From Prorocentrum cordatum (taxonomy: Eukaryota > Sar > Dinophyceae > Prorocentrales > Prorocentraceae), in contig CAUYUJ010016060.1 in the NCBI GenBank assembly GCA_963575745.1, forward strand, positions 1,148,460 to 1,212,459: 64,000 nucleotides of DNA. The letters are read 5' to 3'. The notes beneath the pieces are model-generated. The model did not search any database, had not been told where the DNA came from, and saw only the letters and a list, made by a program, of their open reading frames with translations. Each line of letters starts with the position of its first letter. Position 1 is the first letter of the stretch. Positions 18,601-30,914 of this stretch are shown in pieces. Made by a program: the position numbers and the translations under genes.

Positions 18601-21600
18601 ATCCTGGACCATCGAGCAACAAGAAAACACGCACGAAACCAACAAATGCATGGGAAATGGACGTCCGAGCGATGGCAAGCCAGGCGAAGCAGGAGAAGCC
18701 CCGCGATCCTGGCTTGGCGTCGCTCGGTTTTTTTTCGGCGAGAGCCACGCGGCTACATCATGAGAAAACGGATGAGTGGGGACTGTCGGGAAATCAGCTC
18801 CTGAAGTACACATTGTCCTGAGTAGACCCCCGATGCGCGCAGCTTCTCAATGCTAGGCAGGGCTCCACCCGCTCGGCCTTTAAGGGGCCCGGTGCATGCA
18901 AGGCACAGGCATCCGTATCCGCGGGCGCGTATCCGTATCCGAGAGCCATCGAGGACCTCCTGTGACCATCGAGCAACAAGAAAAACACGCACGAACCACA
19001 ATGGCATGGGAAATGGACGTCCGAGCGATGGCAAGCCAGGCGAAGCAGGAGAAGCCCCGCGATCCTGGCTTGGCGTCGCCCGGTTTTTTTCCGGCGAGAG
19101 CCACGTGGCTACATCATGAGAAAACGGATGAGTGGGGACTGTCGGGAAATCAGCTCCTGAAGTACACATTGTCCTGAGTAGACCCCCGATGCGCGCAGCT
19201 TCTCATGCGAGGCCATGGCCTCACCCGCCTCGCCTTTAAGGGGCCCGGGCGCGCATGCCGCAGGCGATCCGTATCCGCATCCCGTTATCCGTATCCCGAG
19301 AACCATCAAGGACATCCTGGACCATCGAGCAACAAAAAACACACGCACGAAAACCAACAATGCATGGGAAATGGACGTCCGAGCGATGGCAAGCCAGGCG
19401 AAGCAGGAGAAGCCCCGCGATCCTGGCTTGGCGTCGCTCGGTTTTTTTTCGGCGAGAGCCACGTGGCTACATCATGAGAAAACGGATGAGTGGGGACTGT
19501 CAGGAAATCAGCTCCTGAAGTACACATTGTCCTGAGTAGACCCCCGATGCGCGCAGCTTCTCATGCGAGGCCATGGCCTCACCCGCCTCGCCTTTAAGGG
19601 GCCCGGGCGCATGCCCGCACAGGCGATCCGTATCCGCATCCGTATCCGTATCCGAGAACCATCGAGGACCATCCTGGACCATCGAGCAACAAGAAAACAG
19701 ACGCACGAAACCAAAAAATGCATGGAAAATGGACGTCCGAGCGATGCAAGCCAGGCCGAAGCAGGAGAAGCCCGCCGATCCTGGCTGGAGTCGACTCGGT
19801 TTTTTTTCGGCGAGAGCCACGTGGCTACATCATGAGAAAACGGGGATGAGTAGGGACTGTCGGGAAATCAGCCCCTGAAGTACGCATTGTCTGAGTAGAC
19901 CCCGATTGCGCGCAGATTCTCATGCGAGGCCATGGCCTCACCCGCTCGCCTTTAAGGGGCGCAAAAGCCCGGGCGCATGCCCGCACAGGCGCTCCGTATC
20001 CGCATTCCGTATCAGTATCCGAGGAAACCATCGAGGGACCATCTTGGACCCCATCGAGCAACCAGAAAACACGCACGAAACCAACAAATGCATGGGAAAT
20101 GGACGTCCCAGCGATGGCAAGCCAGGCGAAGCAGGAGAAGCCCCGCGATCCTGGCTTGGCGTCGCTCGGTTTTTTTTCGGCGAGAGCCACGTGGCTACAT
20201 CATGAGAAAACGGATGAGTGGGGACTGTCGGGAAATCAGCTCCTGAAGTACACATTGTCCTGAGTAGACCCCCGAATGCGGCGCAGCCCCTCATGGAGGC
20301 CATGGCCTCACCGCTCGCCTTTAAGGGGCCCGGGCGCATGCCCGCACAGGCGATCCGTATCCGCATCCGTATCCGTATCCGAGAACCATCGAGGACCATC
20401 CTGGACCATCGAGCAACAAGAAAACACGCACGAAACCAACAAATGCAGGGGAAATGGACGTCCGAGCGATGGCAAGCCAGGCGAAGCAGGAGAAGCCCCG
20501 CGATCCTGGCTTGGCGTCGCTCGGTTTTTTTTCGGCGAGAGCCACGCGGCTACATCATGAGAAAACGGATGAGTGGGGACTGTCGGGAAATCAGCTCCTG
20601 AAGTACACATTGTCCTGAGTAGACCCCCGATGCGCGCAGCTTCTCATGCGAGGCCATGGCCTCACCCGCCTCGCCTTTAAGGGGCCCGGGCGCATGCCCG
20701 CACAGGCGATCCGTATCCGCATCCGTATCCGTATCCGAGAACCATCGAGGACCATCCTGGACCATCGAGCAACAAGAAAACACGCACGAAACCAACAAAT
20801 GCATGGGAAATGGACGTCCGAGCGATGGCAAGCCAGGCGAAGCAGGAGAAGCCCCGCGATCCTGGCTTGGCGTCGCGCGGTTTTTTTTCGGCGAGAGCCA
20901 CGTGGCTACATCATGAGAAAACGGATGAGTGGGGACTGTCGGGAAATCAGCTCCTGAAGTACACATTGTCCTGAGTAGACCCCCGATGCGCGCAGCTTCT
21001 CATGTGAGGCCATGGCCTCACCCGCCTCGCCTTTAAGGGGCCCGGGCGCATGCCCGCACAAGCGATCCGCATCCGTATCCGTATCCGAGAACCATCGAGG
21101 ACCATCGTGGACCATCGAGCAACAAGAAAACACGCACGAAACCAACAAATGCATGGGAAATGGACGTCCGAGCGATGGCAAGCCAGGCGAAGCAGGAGAA
21201 GCCCCGCGATCCTGGCTTGGCGTCGCTCGGTTTTTTTCCGGCGAGAGCCACGTGGCTACATCATGAGAAAACGGATGAGTGGGGACTGTCGGGAAATCAG
21301 CTCCTGAAGTACACATTGTCCTGAGTAGACCCCCGATGCGCGCAGCTTCTCATGCGAGGCCATGGCCTCACCCGCCTCGCCTTTAAGGGGCCCGGGCGCA
21401 TGCCCGCACAGGCGATCCGTATCCGCATCCGTATCCGTATCCGAGAACCATCGAGGACCATCCTGGACCATCGAGCAACAAGAAAACACGCACGAAACCA
21501 ACAAATGCATGGGAAATGGACGTCCGAGCGATGGCAAGCCAGGCGAAGCAGGAGAAGCCCCGCGATCCTGGCTTGGCGTCGCTCGTTTTTTTTTCGGCGA

Positions 21601-23750
21601 GAGCCACGTGGCTACATCATGAGAAAACGGATGAGTGGGGACTGTCGGGAAATCAGCTCCTGAAGTACACATTGTCCTGAGTAGACCCCCGATGCGCGCA
21701 GCTTCTCATGCGAGGCCATGGCCTCACCCGCCTCGCCTTTAAGGGGCCCGGGCGCATGCCCGCACAGGCGATCCGTATCCGCATCCGTATCCGTATCCGA
21801 GAACCATCGAGGACCATCCTGGACCATCGAGCAACAAGAAAACACGCACGAAACCAACAAATGCATGGGAAATGGACGTCCGAGCGATGGCAAGCCAGGC
21901 GAAGCAGGAGAAGCCCCGCGATCCTGGCTTGGCGTCGCTCGGTTTTTTTTCGGCGAGAGCCACGTGGCTACATCATGAGAAAACGGATGAGTGGGGACTG
22001 TCGGGAAATCAGCTCCTGAAGTACACATTGTCCTGAGTAGACCCCCGATGCGCGCAGCTTCTCATGCGAGGCCATGGCCTCACCCGCCTCGCCTTTAAGG
22101 GGCCCGGGCGCATGCCCGCACAGGCGATCCGTATCCGCATCCGTATCCGTATCCGAGAACCATCGAGGACCATCCTGGACCATCGAGCAACAAGAAAACA
22201 CGCACGAAACCAACAAATGCATGGGAAATGGACGTCCGAGCGATGGCAAGCCAGGCGAAGCAGGAGAAGCCCCGCGATCCTGGCTTGGCGTCGCTCGGTT
22301 TTTTTTCGGCGAGAGCCACGTGGCTACATCATGAGAAAACGGATGAGTGGGGACTGTCGGGAAATCAGCTCCTGAAGTACACATTGTCCTGAGTAGACCC
22401 CCGATGCGCGCAGCTTCTCATGCGAGGCCATGGCCTCACCCGCCTCGCCTTTAAGGGGCCCGGGCGCATGCCCGCACAGGCGATCCGTATCCGCATCCGT
22501 ATCCGTATCCGAGAACCATCGAGGACCATCCTGGACCATCGAGCAACAAGAAAACACGCACGAAACCAACAAATGCATGGGAAATGGACGTCCGAGCGAT
22601 GGCAAGCCAGGCGAAGCAGGAGAAGCCCCGCGATCCTGGCTTGGCGTCGCTCGGTTTTTTTTCGGCGAGAGCCACGTGGCTACATCATGAGAAAACGGAT
22701 GAGTGGGGACTGTCGGGAAATCAGCTCCTGAAGTACACATTGTCCTGAGTAGACCCCCGATGCGCGCAGCTTCTCATGCGAGGCCATGGCCTCACCCGCC
22801 TCGCCTTTAAGGGGCCCGGGCGCATGCCCGCACAGGCGATCCGTATCCGCATCCGTATCCGTATCCGAGAACCATCGAGGACCATCCTGGACCATCGAGC
22901 AACAAGAAAACACGCACGAAACCAACAAATGCATGGGAAATGGACGTCCGAGCGATGGCAAGCCAGGCGAAGCAGGAGAAGCCCCGCGATCCTGGCTTGG
23001 CGTCGCTCGGTTTTTTTTCGGCGAGAGCCACGTGGCTACATCATGAGAAAACGGATGAGTGGGGACTGTCGGGAAATCAGCTCCTGAAGTACACATTGTC
23101 CTGAGTAGACCCCCGACGCGCGCAGCTTCTCATGCGAGGCCATGGCCTCACCCGCTTCGCCTTTGAGGGGCCCGGACGCATGCCCGCACAGGCGATCCGT
23201 ATCCGTATCCGTATCCGCATCCGAGAACCATCGAGGACCATCCTGGACCATCGAGCAACAAGAAAACACGCACGAAACCGAAAAATGCACGGGGAATGGA
23301 CGTCCGAGCGATGGCAAGCCAGGCGAAGCAGGAGAAGCCCCGCGATCCTGGCTTGGCATCGCTCGGGCGTGTGCATTTTATCCTCGGCGAGGACCACGTG
23401 GCTACATCATGAGAAAACGGATGAGTGGGGACTGTCGGGAAATCAGCTCCTGAAGTACACATTGTCCTGAGTAGACCCACGACGCGCGCAGCTTCTCGTG
23501 CGAGGCTATGGCCTCACCCGCCTCGCCTTTAAAGGGCCCGGGCGCATGCCCTCACAGGCGATCCGTACCCGCATCCGTATCCGTATCCGAGAACCATCGA
23601 GGACCATCCTGGACCATCGAGCAAAAAAACACGCGCGAAACCTAAAAATGCACGGAAAATGGACGTCCGAGCGATGGCAAGCCAGGCGAGGCAGGAGAAG
23701 CCCCGCGATCTCCTGGCGTCGCAAGCTCGCCTCACCCACGGGCGCCTCTC
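15604..23750. repeat. 350-356 bp satellite, about 23 tandem copies
   Basis: Copies restart at the word catgagaaaacggatgagtg (15618, 15974, 16330 and so on) with a 356-bp period, or 350 bp where one atccgc unit is lost. Copies from about 20.5 to 23.0 kb are nearly identical. Those from 16.7 to 20.3 kb carry many small deletions and substitutions. Each unit holds a (ATCCGT)n block, a hairpin built from ccgagcgatggcaagccagg and its near reverse complement, and a T8 run. The repeated open frames of 70-140 codons are by-products of the unit and are not genes. The unit contains both ends of the family A foldback element, internally rearranged. Confidence 0.95.
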
Positions 23751-23759
23751 GTCGGGGGC

Positions 23760-24239
23760 GGAAAAGAGGAGGGGGATGACTAGGGAGGGGTGGATATCAT
23801 GGCGTGGGCCATGATATTTCCATAGATTTCATGGCGCCCCCTCTTATTTCATTACGTCCCTGGCCCCCCCGCTGGGCCGCGCACATGGCGCCGGTCATGA
23901 TTTGCACCCCTCCCTCTTGGACACCCTTCTCTTGGCCGCTCCCGATCTCGGAGGAGGAAAAGGTACCAAAACCTCTAATTACCGCGTCGCCCGTTTTCCC
24001 CTGTCTGAGCCTCCTGGGAGGCCCTCGTCGCCACCGCTGGATTCGCTTCGAAATTCTGGTCAGAACGCACCCCAGGAGAGGTCCGGGGACCAGCGGTATC
24101 GGTACCTTTTGCTCTCCCCAACTTCGCCCGGTGTCGGGGCCGGGGGCCCGCGCATATCGACCCGGCAGGTGCGGCAGTCAGGCGAACCCGTCCTGAACTC
24201 TTTGCGGAAACCGTCATCAGGAAGACTTTTCGAGGGTCT
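23760..24239. other. Spacer with a dispersed repeat
   Basis: The segment from about 23,991 to 24,118 is a diverged copy of 39,982-40,108. They share ggaggccctcgtcgcc, gattcgcttcgaa and tctggtcagaacgcaccc. No gene is visible. Confidence 0.6.
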
Positions 24240-27200
24240 CTTCCAGAAAATTTGACAACAAACTTTCCTTTTGAAGGTTGTGGAAGGTGTCCAAGGAAGG
24301 TTCTCCTTTGAAGAATCTCTCAAATCCTTCCTCGCAGAGGTTTTTGGATGGTGTCTCTCAAAAAGCCGTCCTGAAGGTTTTGATGGGCTTCTTCGAAAAG
24401 CCGTTCAAAGACATTCTGCAGGAAGGCTTGGTGTAGGCATTCCTACGAAGACCTTGCGAACATCATTTCCCAGGAAGGTTGTTGGAAGGACTCCTTGAGA
24501 AATCCCTTCCAAAAGCCTTCCTCAGCAAGGTTTTTTCCCCAACTATCCTGTGGTGCTGGGTCTTTGTTTTGAAGCGACAGCGCCCCGCGTCGCTCTTTCC
24601 TTCCTTATTCCTCCCTCTCCTCCCTCTCATCCTTTGCGCCACTTGCACGTTACGTGGCCCCATCGGGAGCCCCGCCGAAGGCCCCAGTGGCAAGGTTCGC
24701 ATGCGGTTGCACTCCGATTTCAGCACACCCCTCACACGTTTCGTGGCCCCATAGGGAGCTCCACCGAAGGTCCCAGTGGCAGGGTTGGCATGCGGTTCAA
24801 CCCCGATGTCGGCACCCCTCACACGCTCTGTGGCCACATGGGGAGCTCCGCCGAAGGCCCCAGTGGCAGGGTTGTCCTGCGGTTCCACCCCGAATTCCGG
24901 CACACCCCTGACACGTTTCGTGACCACGTAGGGAGCTCCGCCGAAGGCCCCAGTGGCAGGGTTCGCATGCGGTTCGATTGCTAATTTCGTCCCCCCCCTG
25001 TTCGTGGCCCCATAGGGAACTCCACCGGAGGCCCCAGCGGCAGGGATCGCATGCGGCGCCACCTCTATATCGGCACACCCCTCGAACGTTTCGTGGCCAC
25101 GTAGGTAGGTCCACCGAAGGCCCCAGAGGCAGGGTTGGCATGCGGTTCCGCCCCCATTTCGGCACATCCCTCACACGTTTCAGGGCCTCATAGGGATCTC
25201 CACCGAAGGCCCCAATGGCAGGATTGGCATGCGGTTCTACCCCTAAGATCGTCACACCCCTCACACGCTTCGTGGCCGGAAGCTCCACCGACGGCCCCAG
25301 TGGCATGGTTCGCATACTGTTTCATCCCCATGTAGGCACACCCCTCTGTCGTTTCGTTGGCCCATAGGGAATTCCACCGAAGGCCCCAGTGGCAGGATTC
25401 GCATGCGGTTCCACCAATTTCGGCACACACCCCGCAAGTTCCATGGCCCCATAGGGAACCCCGCCGAAGGCCCCAGTTGCAGGGTTCGCGTGCGGTTCCA
25501 TTCACATTCCGGCACACTTCTCACACGTTTCGTGACCCCGCAGGGAGTTCCACCGAAGGTTCCAGTGGCAGTGTTCGCATGCGATTCCCTTCCTTATTTC
25601 GTCACATCTCGGACGCGTTTCGTGGCCCCGTAGGGAGCTCCACAGAATACGATACTCACAACAGCGGCTCTTACAACTGCATATGGTTGGGTCCTTCGCC
25701 AGGCTAACAGTTCTAGGGTTGTCTTGCAACAACCATCCAACACCTTTTTTTTCAGGAAAGTTGATAGAGGGTCTCCTCCAAAAGACTTTCGGTTGTTTGA
25801 GGGCGTCTTCCAACAACTCAAGAAGTCTCTTGTGTGTTGCTTCAAAAATTAGCCTGGCGAAGGACCCAATCATATGCAGTTGTGATTGCTGCAGTTGTGA
25901 GAATCGTCTTCGGTGGAGCACCATATGGAGACACGATGCGTGTGAAGGTCGTGCCGAAATGGGGGTGGAACCGCATGCGACCCCCGCTACTCGAGCCTTC
26001 GGTGGAGCTCCCTACGGGGCCACGAAGTGTGTGGAGGGTGTGCAGAAATTGGAGGTGGAACCGCATGCGACTCCTGCCACTGCAAAAAGAGGTGGAGTTC
26101 CCAACGTGCCCACGAAACGTGTGAGGGGTGTGCCGGAATTGCAGGCGGAACTGCATGTGAACGTTGCCATTGGGGCCTTCGGTGCTCTCTATTGGGCCAA
26201 GGGACGCTTGAGGGGTGTGCCGAAATTCGGGTTGGAACCGCATGTGAGCCCTGCCATTGGGGCCTTCGGCGGAGCTCCCCAAGGGGCCACGGAACGTGTG
26301 AGGGGTGTGCCGAAATAGGGGTGCAACCGCATGTGAACCTTGCCATTGAGGAATGCGGTGGGGCTCCCTACGTGCCCACGAAACGTGTGAGGGCTATGCC
26401 GAAATGGGGGAGGGACCGCATGCGATCCCTGCCACCGGGGAATGAAACTTGTGAGGATGTGCGGACATGAGGGTGGAACCGCATGCGAATCTTGACATTG
26501 TGGCCTTCGGCGGAGCTCCCTATGAGGCCACAAAGCGTGTGCGGCGTGTGCCAAAACGGGGGTGGAACCGCATGCGAAACTTGTCATTGGGGCCGTCGGT
26601 GGACCCCCCCCTACGGGGCCACGCAACGTGTGAGGAGTGTGCCGAAATTGCGGCGTGGAACCTTATGCGAAGCTTTCCATTGGGGCCTTCGGTGCAGCGC
26701 CCTGTAGGGCCACGAAACGTGTGAGGAGTGTGCCGACATAAGGGTGGATCTGCACGCAGTCCCTGCCACTGGGGCCTTCGGTAGAGCTCCCGAAGAGGCC
26801 ACGAAACGCGTGAGGCGCATGCCGAAATTAGGGTTGGAACCGCATAGGGGTGTGCCCAAATGACGGTGGAACTGTATCCGAAGTGTGCAACCGGGGCATT
26901 CGGCTGGGGTCCCTGTAGGGCCACGAAACGTGTGAGGTGTATGTCGAAATCGGGGTGGAACCGCATGTCAACCCTGCCATTGGGGCCTTCGGCAGAGCTC
27001 CCTATGGGGCCACGGAACGTGTGAGGGGTGTGCCGACATTGGGGGTGTAACTGCATGCGAACCCTGCCACTGGGACCTTCGTGCCACGAAACGTGTGGGG
27101 CGTGTGTGCCGAAATTGAGGTGGAGCCGCGTGCGAACCCTGCCACTGGGGCCTTCGGCGAAGCTCCACATGGGGCCACGGAGCGTGTAAGGGGTGTGCCG

Positions 27201-27590
27201 ACATACAGGTGGAACCGCATGCGAGCCCTGCCATTGGGACCTTTGGCGGGGCACCCGATGGGGCCACGAATTGTGTAAGGGGTGCAAAGGATGAGAGGAG
27301 GGAGGAGAGGGAGGCGGAAGGTGTGGCGTGGGGCGCTGTCCGTGCAAAACGAGGGCCCAACACCACAGGATGGTTGCCAAAGAAAACGTTCCAACACATT
27401 CCTCAGGATATGTTCTGGAAAGCTCCCGTTCTAGAGAACCTCCCAAAAGCCTTCCGCAGGAAGGTTCGTGGAGGGATTCCTTTAGACCAGTGTCCAACAG
27501 CATTCCCCATGAACGGTGTTTAGAGGGCTACCTGCAGACAAAAAATCCAGACCTTCCTCAAGAAGACTTTTGGAGGGCTTTCTCTATTCC
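24240..27590. mobile_element. Large foldback element with 84-bp units in both arms
   Basis: The left arm (about 24,540-25,640) is a tandem of roughly 84-bp units: ttcgtggccccatagggag, ctccaccgaaggccccagtg, gcatgcggttccacccc and ttcggcacacccctcacacg. The right arm (about 25,900-27,290) carries the same units in reverse-complement orientation. Inner boundaries match as ttcgccaggctaa (near 25,692) against ttagcctggcgaa (25,849-25,861). Outer boundaries match as atcctgtggtg (near 24,546) against caccacaggat (near 27,361). Short ccttcc...ggaagg palindromes crowd both outer edges and the loop. It has the architecture of a foldback transposon, with no transposase visible in it. Confidence 0.8.
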
Positions 27591-27788
27591 TAGGTGTATG
27601 CATTTATTTATTTATATCTATATATATATAGAGAGAGAGAGTGAGAGAGCGGTCTCCTCACGCGCCATGACCCCCCCCTTTCCTTTTGGAAGATCGCAGG
27701 AGGACAGGGGCGGTTCAGGTGCGCGCGCCGGCCGTGGATGCGAGGCTTCGGAGTGGGTCGGGTCGTGCGCTGGGGGCGAAGGGATGAA
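27591..27788. other. Spacer with short AT and GA microsatellite
   Basis: tatctatatatatata followed by gagagagagagtgagagagc lies at about 27,611-27,650. The rest has no visible feature. Confidence 0.5.
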
Positions 27789-27993
27789 GCAGTGGTGAAG
27801 CGTCCTGGCTCGCCTATAGGCCTACCACATAATGTTCTAAGAACCTTTTGTGGTTTCCACGATATGCTCTTAGCACATGTCTGGCTGAGACTGTTTTGTT
27901 TGAACACGTCGGGCTTATGTTCTAAGAACATTGTTTATGTTATTAGAACAGTGGTAGGCCTGTAGGGATGCCGGGGCGGTCGGTCCCTGCTCA
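27789..27993. mobile_element. MITE-like element, family B, copy 1
   Basis: Inverted ends: cctataggcctaccacataa at 27,813 and its imperfect reverse complement ending at 27,966. The interior has ttctaagaac words on both sides. Flanking sequence (gcagtggtgaagcgtcctgg on the left, cggtcggtccct on the right) also matches copy 2, so the mobile unit is longer than the inverted repeats. Confidence 0.72.
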
Positions 27994-28798
27994 CAAGGGA
28001 GGGGGACACGGCCTCGAGTCACGCTACCGCTCGTGCTGCTTGCCGCCCCCCCAGACGCGGGGCGGTGCGGCGCGCGGCCGCCGTCGCGGGGGCCGCCTCG
28101 CTGGGGGCTCCTTCCCGGGGGGGGGGCGGGTCTCCGCCTTCGCACCCGCTGGCCTTCGCTTCTCGTCCCTCTGTCGTTCCTCCGCCGCTCCTGCACGCCT
28201 CCTCTCCTCCACTCCTCCACGCCCACCCACACCGCTCCTAACTCACTCCTCCCGCTGTCCTCCCTTTTTCTCCTCCGTCGCTTCTCCTCCTCCTCCTTCG
28301 TCCCTTCTCCTCTTCCTCCTTCCCTTCTCCTCCTTCTCCTCCTCTTGCTTCTCCTCCTCTTGCTGTTCATGCATCTCCTCCTCGCCTCTCCTCCCCCCTC
28401 TCAGAAGTACTCCTGCTCCAGCTCCTCCCCCTCCTCCTCCTGCTCCTCTCCTCCTCCTCCTCCTCCTCCTCCTCCTCCTCCTCCTCCTCCTCCCCCACCG
28501 CATACTCATACGTTTTCCCCTTCTCAGCCTCCTCCTCCTCCTTGTCCTTCTCCTCCCACTCCTCCTCATCTCATCCTGCATCGCTGTGGATGTCCCATCT
28601 CCTCGGGGCGGTACTCCTTTTCGGCGGGTGGGTGGGGCCGTTCCGGCTGGGCCGGCCCGGGGAGGAGGAGACGTGCTCATACCCCAAAAATCCGACGACG
28701 GTATTTTCAATGCGCAGCCCCAGGGGTCCCGATTTTTTTCCCTGGGGCCTGATAATAACCGTCCCCAGTCGCCGCAATCGATGCATCAACCTTTAATC
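27994..28798. other. CT-rich and GC-rich low-complexity region
   Basis: Contains a long CTCCTC tract (about 28,245-28,500) and GC-rich flanks. Frames are open on both strands, but their translations are leucine/serine/proline-rich artefacts. No gene is supported. Confidence 0.5.
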
Positions 28799-28799
28799 T

Positions 28800-28927
28800 T
28801 GGCATCGCTTGGACGTGTGCATTTTTCTTTCGGCGAGGACCATCGAGGAGCATCCTTGATCATTGGGCGAAAAAACCACGCACGAAGCCGAAAAAAGCAC
28901 AGGGAATCGACGTCCGAGCGATGGCCA
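28800..28927. mobile_element. Foldback element, family A, complete copy
   Basis: Inverted ends: tggcatcgcttggacgt at 28,800 and acgtccgagcgatggcca ending at 28,927. The second half of the palindrome pairs atttttctttcgg with ccgaaaaaagcac imperfectly. The body resembles the internal part of the 356-bp satellite. Confidence 0.7.
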
Positions 28928-29059
28928 GTAATTATACTAAGCATATCTTCGAACATCTGCGGCGATTTACCCCCGTCCGTCCTGCTTCGCTGCGGACTGC
29001 CCACCTCTTTGTCGGAGCTGCCCGCCCCGACGGCGCGAGCGAGGGTGAGGGCAGGTGGG

Positions 29060-29450
29060 CGATGGTGGGAATGAGGAGGAGGAGGAGGAGGAGGAGGAGG
29101 AGGAGGAGGATGAGGCTGAGGAGGAGGTTGTTGAGCCGCGTTTCCCGCTGCATGCGCGCATAGAAGTGAGCTGCGGCCTTTGCTACCCGAGCTGGAGTAA
29201 CTGCAGACGACGAGTCGAGAGTGAGGGGTGGGGGTGCGTTGGCGAGGACAGAGGGAGGGTGCCGAGAAGGAGGAGGAAGAGGAGGCGAATGAGGAAAAGG
29301 ACGAAGCTTGATGCGTGGGAGGCAGGAGGATGGTGGAGGAGGTGGAAGGGGTGGAGGGCGGAGGAGGGAAAATGCAGGGGGCGGGCGGCGAGGGGAATGC
29401 GGCGGACGGAGGAGGACGAGGACGAGGACGAGGACGAGTAAGGAGGGTGG
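29060..29450. repeat. GGA-rich tract
   Basis: Dense (GGA)n at 29,070-29,130, looser GGA/GAGGA to about 29,350, and an acgagg run at 29,411-29,440. No gene is assigned. Confidence 0.8.
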
Positions 29451-30789
29451 AGCCCAGCCATTCCATTCTTCCTCCTCCCTCATCGTCCACGCTCCTCCTC
29501 TCTTCTCCTCGTCCTCCTCGCATCTTCTCCCTTCTCCTGCTCATCTCTTCTGCTTATACGCCCCCATCCTTGATGGACGTGAGGGGGCATGGGCAGTGGG
29601 ACGCGGATCCACACCTGGACTTTCGACCCCGCCAACCGTTCCGACGCGACGGTGGCGCGGTGGCATCCCCGGCACCCCCTCCCCACCCCTCTGTCGGGGC
29701 TGGCGCAGATTGGAGAACGGTTTGCCTGGGGTGCAGCAGGCCGGATCCATTTGGTGTGGCCGGCTGGGGCCAGAGGTGCAAATTGCAGGCTGGTGTCGAA
29801 ATGGTACAGCTTCGAAGAGGCGGCGACGCCGGCGCGGGCCCCAGAACCGTCAGAAACGATTCAGGGTGAGCTGGGGTAAGGCCCCGGTTTCCCTCGAGAG
29901 CCGTTTCGGCCATGCCAGTCCGTGCCTCGGGGCCCACAGGGAGTAGCCCACGGCGCGAAAGCCACACGAAAGGTGAGATCGAGAGCCTCTGGGCACAACC
30001 CAGAGCTGAGATCGTTGGAGCCAGTGTCAGAGAAGCCAAGGCCCCTGTGGTCAAGGCAGGGAACTTCCGTACAAGTGTGGCCGCCTGTCGTACCAGCGTG
30101 TGGTCTTCGTGCGGCTGGACATGTGTGCCACCTCGGCATGTGTATCCTCGTGCATCTTGCGCAGACTGCCCGAGGATTTGTAAAGATCTGCGTTGTTGTG
30201 ACGACCTTGGCCTCTTGGGGCGATGCGCGAGTTGTTCTGCTGCTGGCGCTCAGGCCCCGCGCTCGTGGCATTCGGAGCTCGCATGGCGCTCGTGCCTGGC
30301 ACTCTTGGCATTCGGAGGCCCGCGTGTCAGCGGCGTCCGACGGATTTTTTTTCAGCATGCGGGTCCCATGAGGTCTCGACTCCCTCCCTCCCAGGGCGGC
30401 AGTCTCCTCCGTCCAGTGGACCTGTCTCTGCCTGCCCTGCAGGGCCCAGCAGGCATCCTGCGGAGGCCGAGATTTCGGAAGGACGCCTTGAGTGTACACT
30501 CTCACCGAACAAAAACACGCTCGCTGGTGGTCGAGGTCCCCCTGCCCCCCCGCCGATCGCGCCCAGCATGCCGCGGGAGCGCGCGGCCTTTGGGCGACGA
30601 CGACGACCGCGACCACGACCACGCCCACGACGGGAGGCTCGGCCGGTCCGGGGGGGCTCTCCTCGCCGCGGCTCTCAGACGTGGCTCGGAGAGCTCTGGC
30701 CGGCAACGGGCCCCGGGAGGTGGTCCGCGGGGGGGGGCGATCCGGAGCGGAGCCCGGCGGCGGCGGCGGCGGCGACGGTGACGGTCACT
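29451..30789. other. GC-rich region with overlapping open frames, no gene assigned
   Basis: Both strands are open for 250-290 codons around 29,860-30,780, which is expected from GC-rich sequence. The plus frame at 29,589-29,879 (ending WYSFEEAATPARAPEPSETI) looks somewhat more protein-like than its alternatives, but it has no recognisable motif and no clear splice sites. A real exon here cannot be excluded. Confidence 0.35.
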
Positions 30790-30914
30790 TGGCATCGCTC
30801 GGACGTGTGCATTTTTTCTCGGCGAGGACCATCGAGGACCACCCTGGGCCATCGAGCAAACAAAAACATGCACGAATCCGAAAAAAGCACAGGGAAATGG
30901 ACGTCCGAGCGACG
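30790..30914. mobile_element. Foldback element, family A, second complete copy
   Basis: tggcatcgctcggacgt at 30,790 and acgtccgagcga ending near 30,914 form the inverted ends. The interior is about 85% like that of the 28,800 copy by eye. Confidence 0.68.

Noticed and set aside
15604-23750. Dozens of repeated 70-140 codon frames as a gene family
   Set aside because: They recur once per 356-bp satellite unit in several frames and on both strands, and are broken freely by indels in diverged units.
15604-23750. CRISPR array
   Set aside because: The repeats are 350 bp and directly tandem, without short repeats separated by unique spacers. The other arrays (90, 84 and 630 bp) fail for the same reason.
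29861-30781. Overlapping frames of about 280 codons on opposite strands as a gene pair
   Set aside because: Both are explained by GC-rich composition, and neither shows motifs or plausible splice sites.
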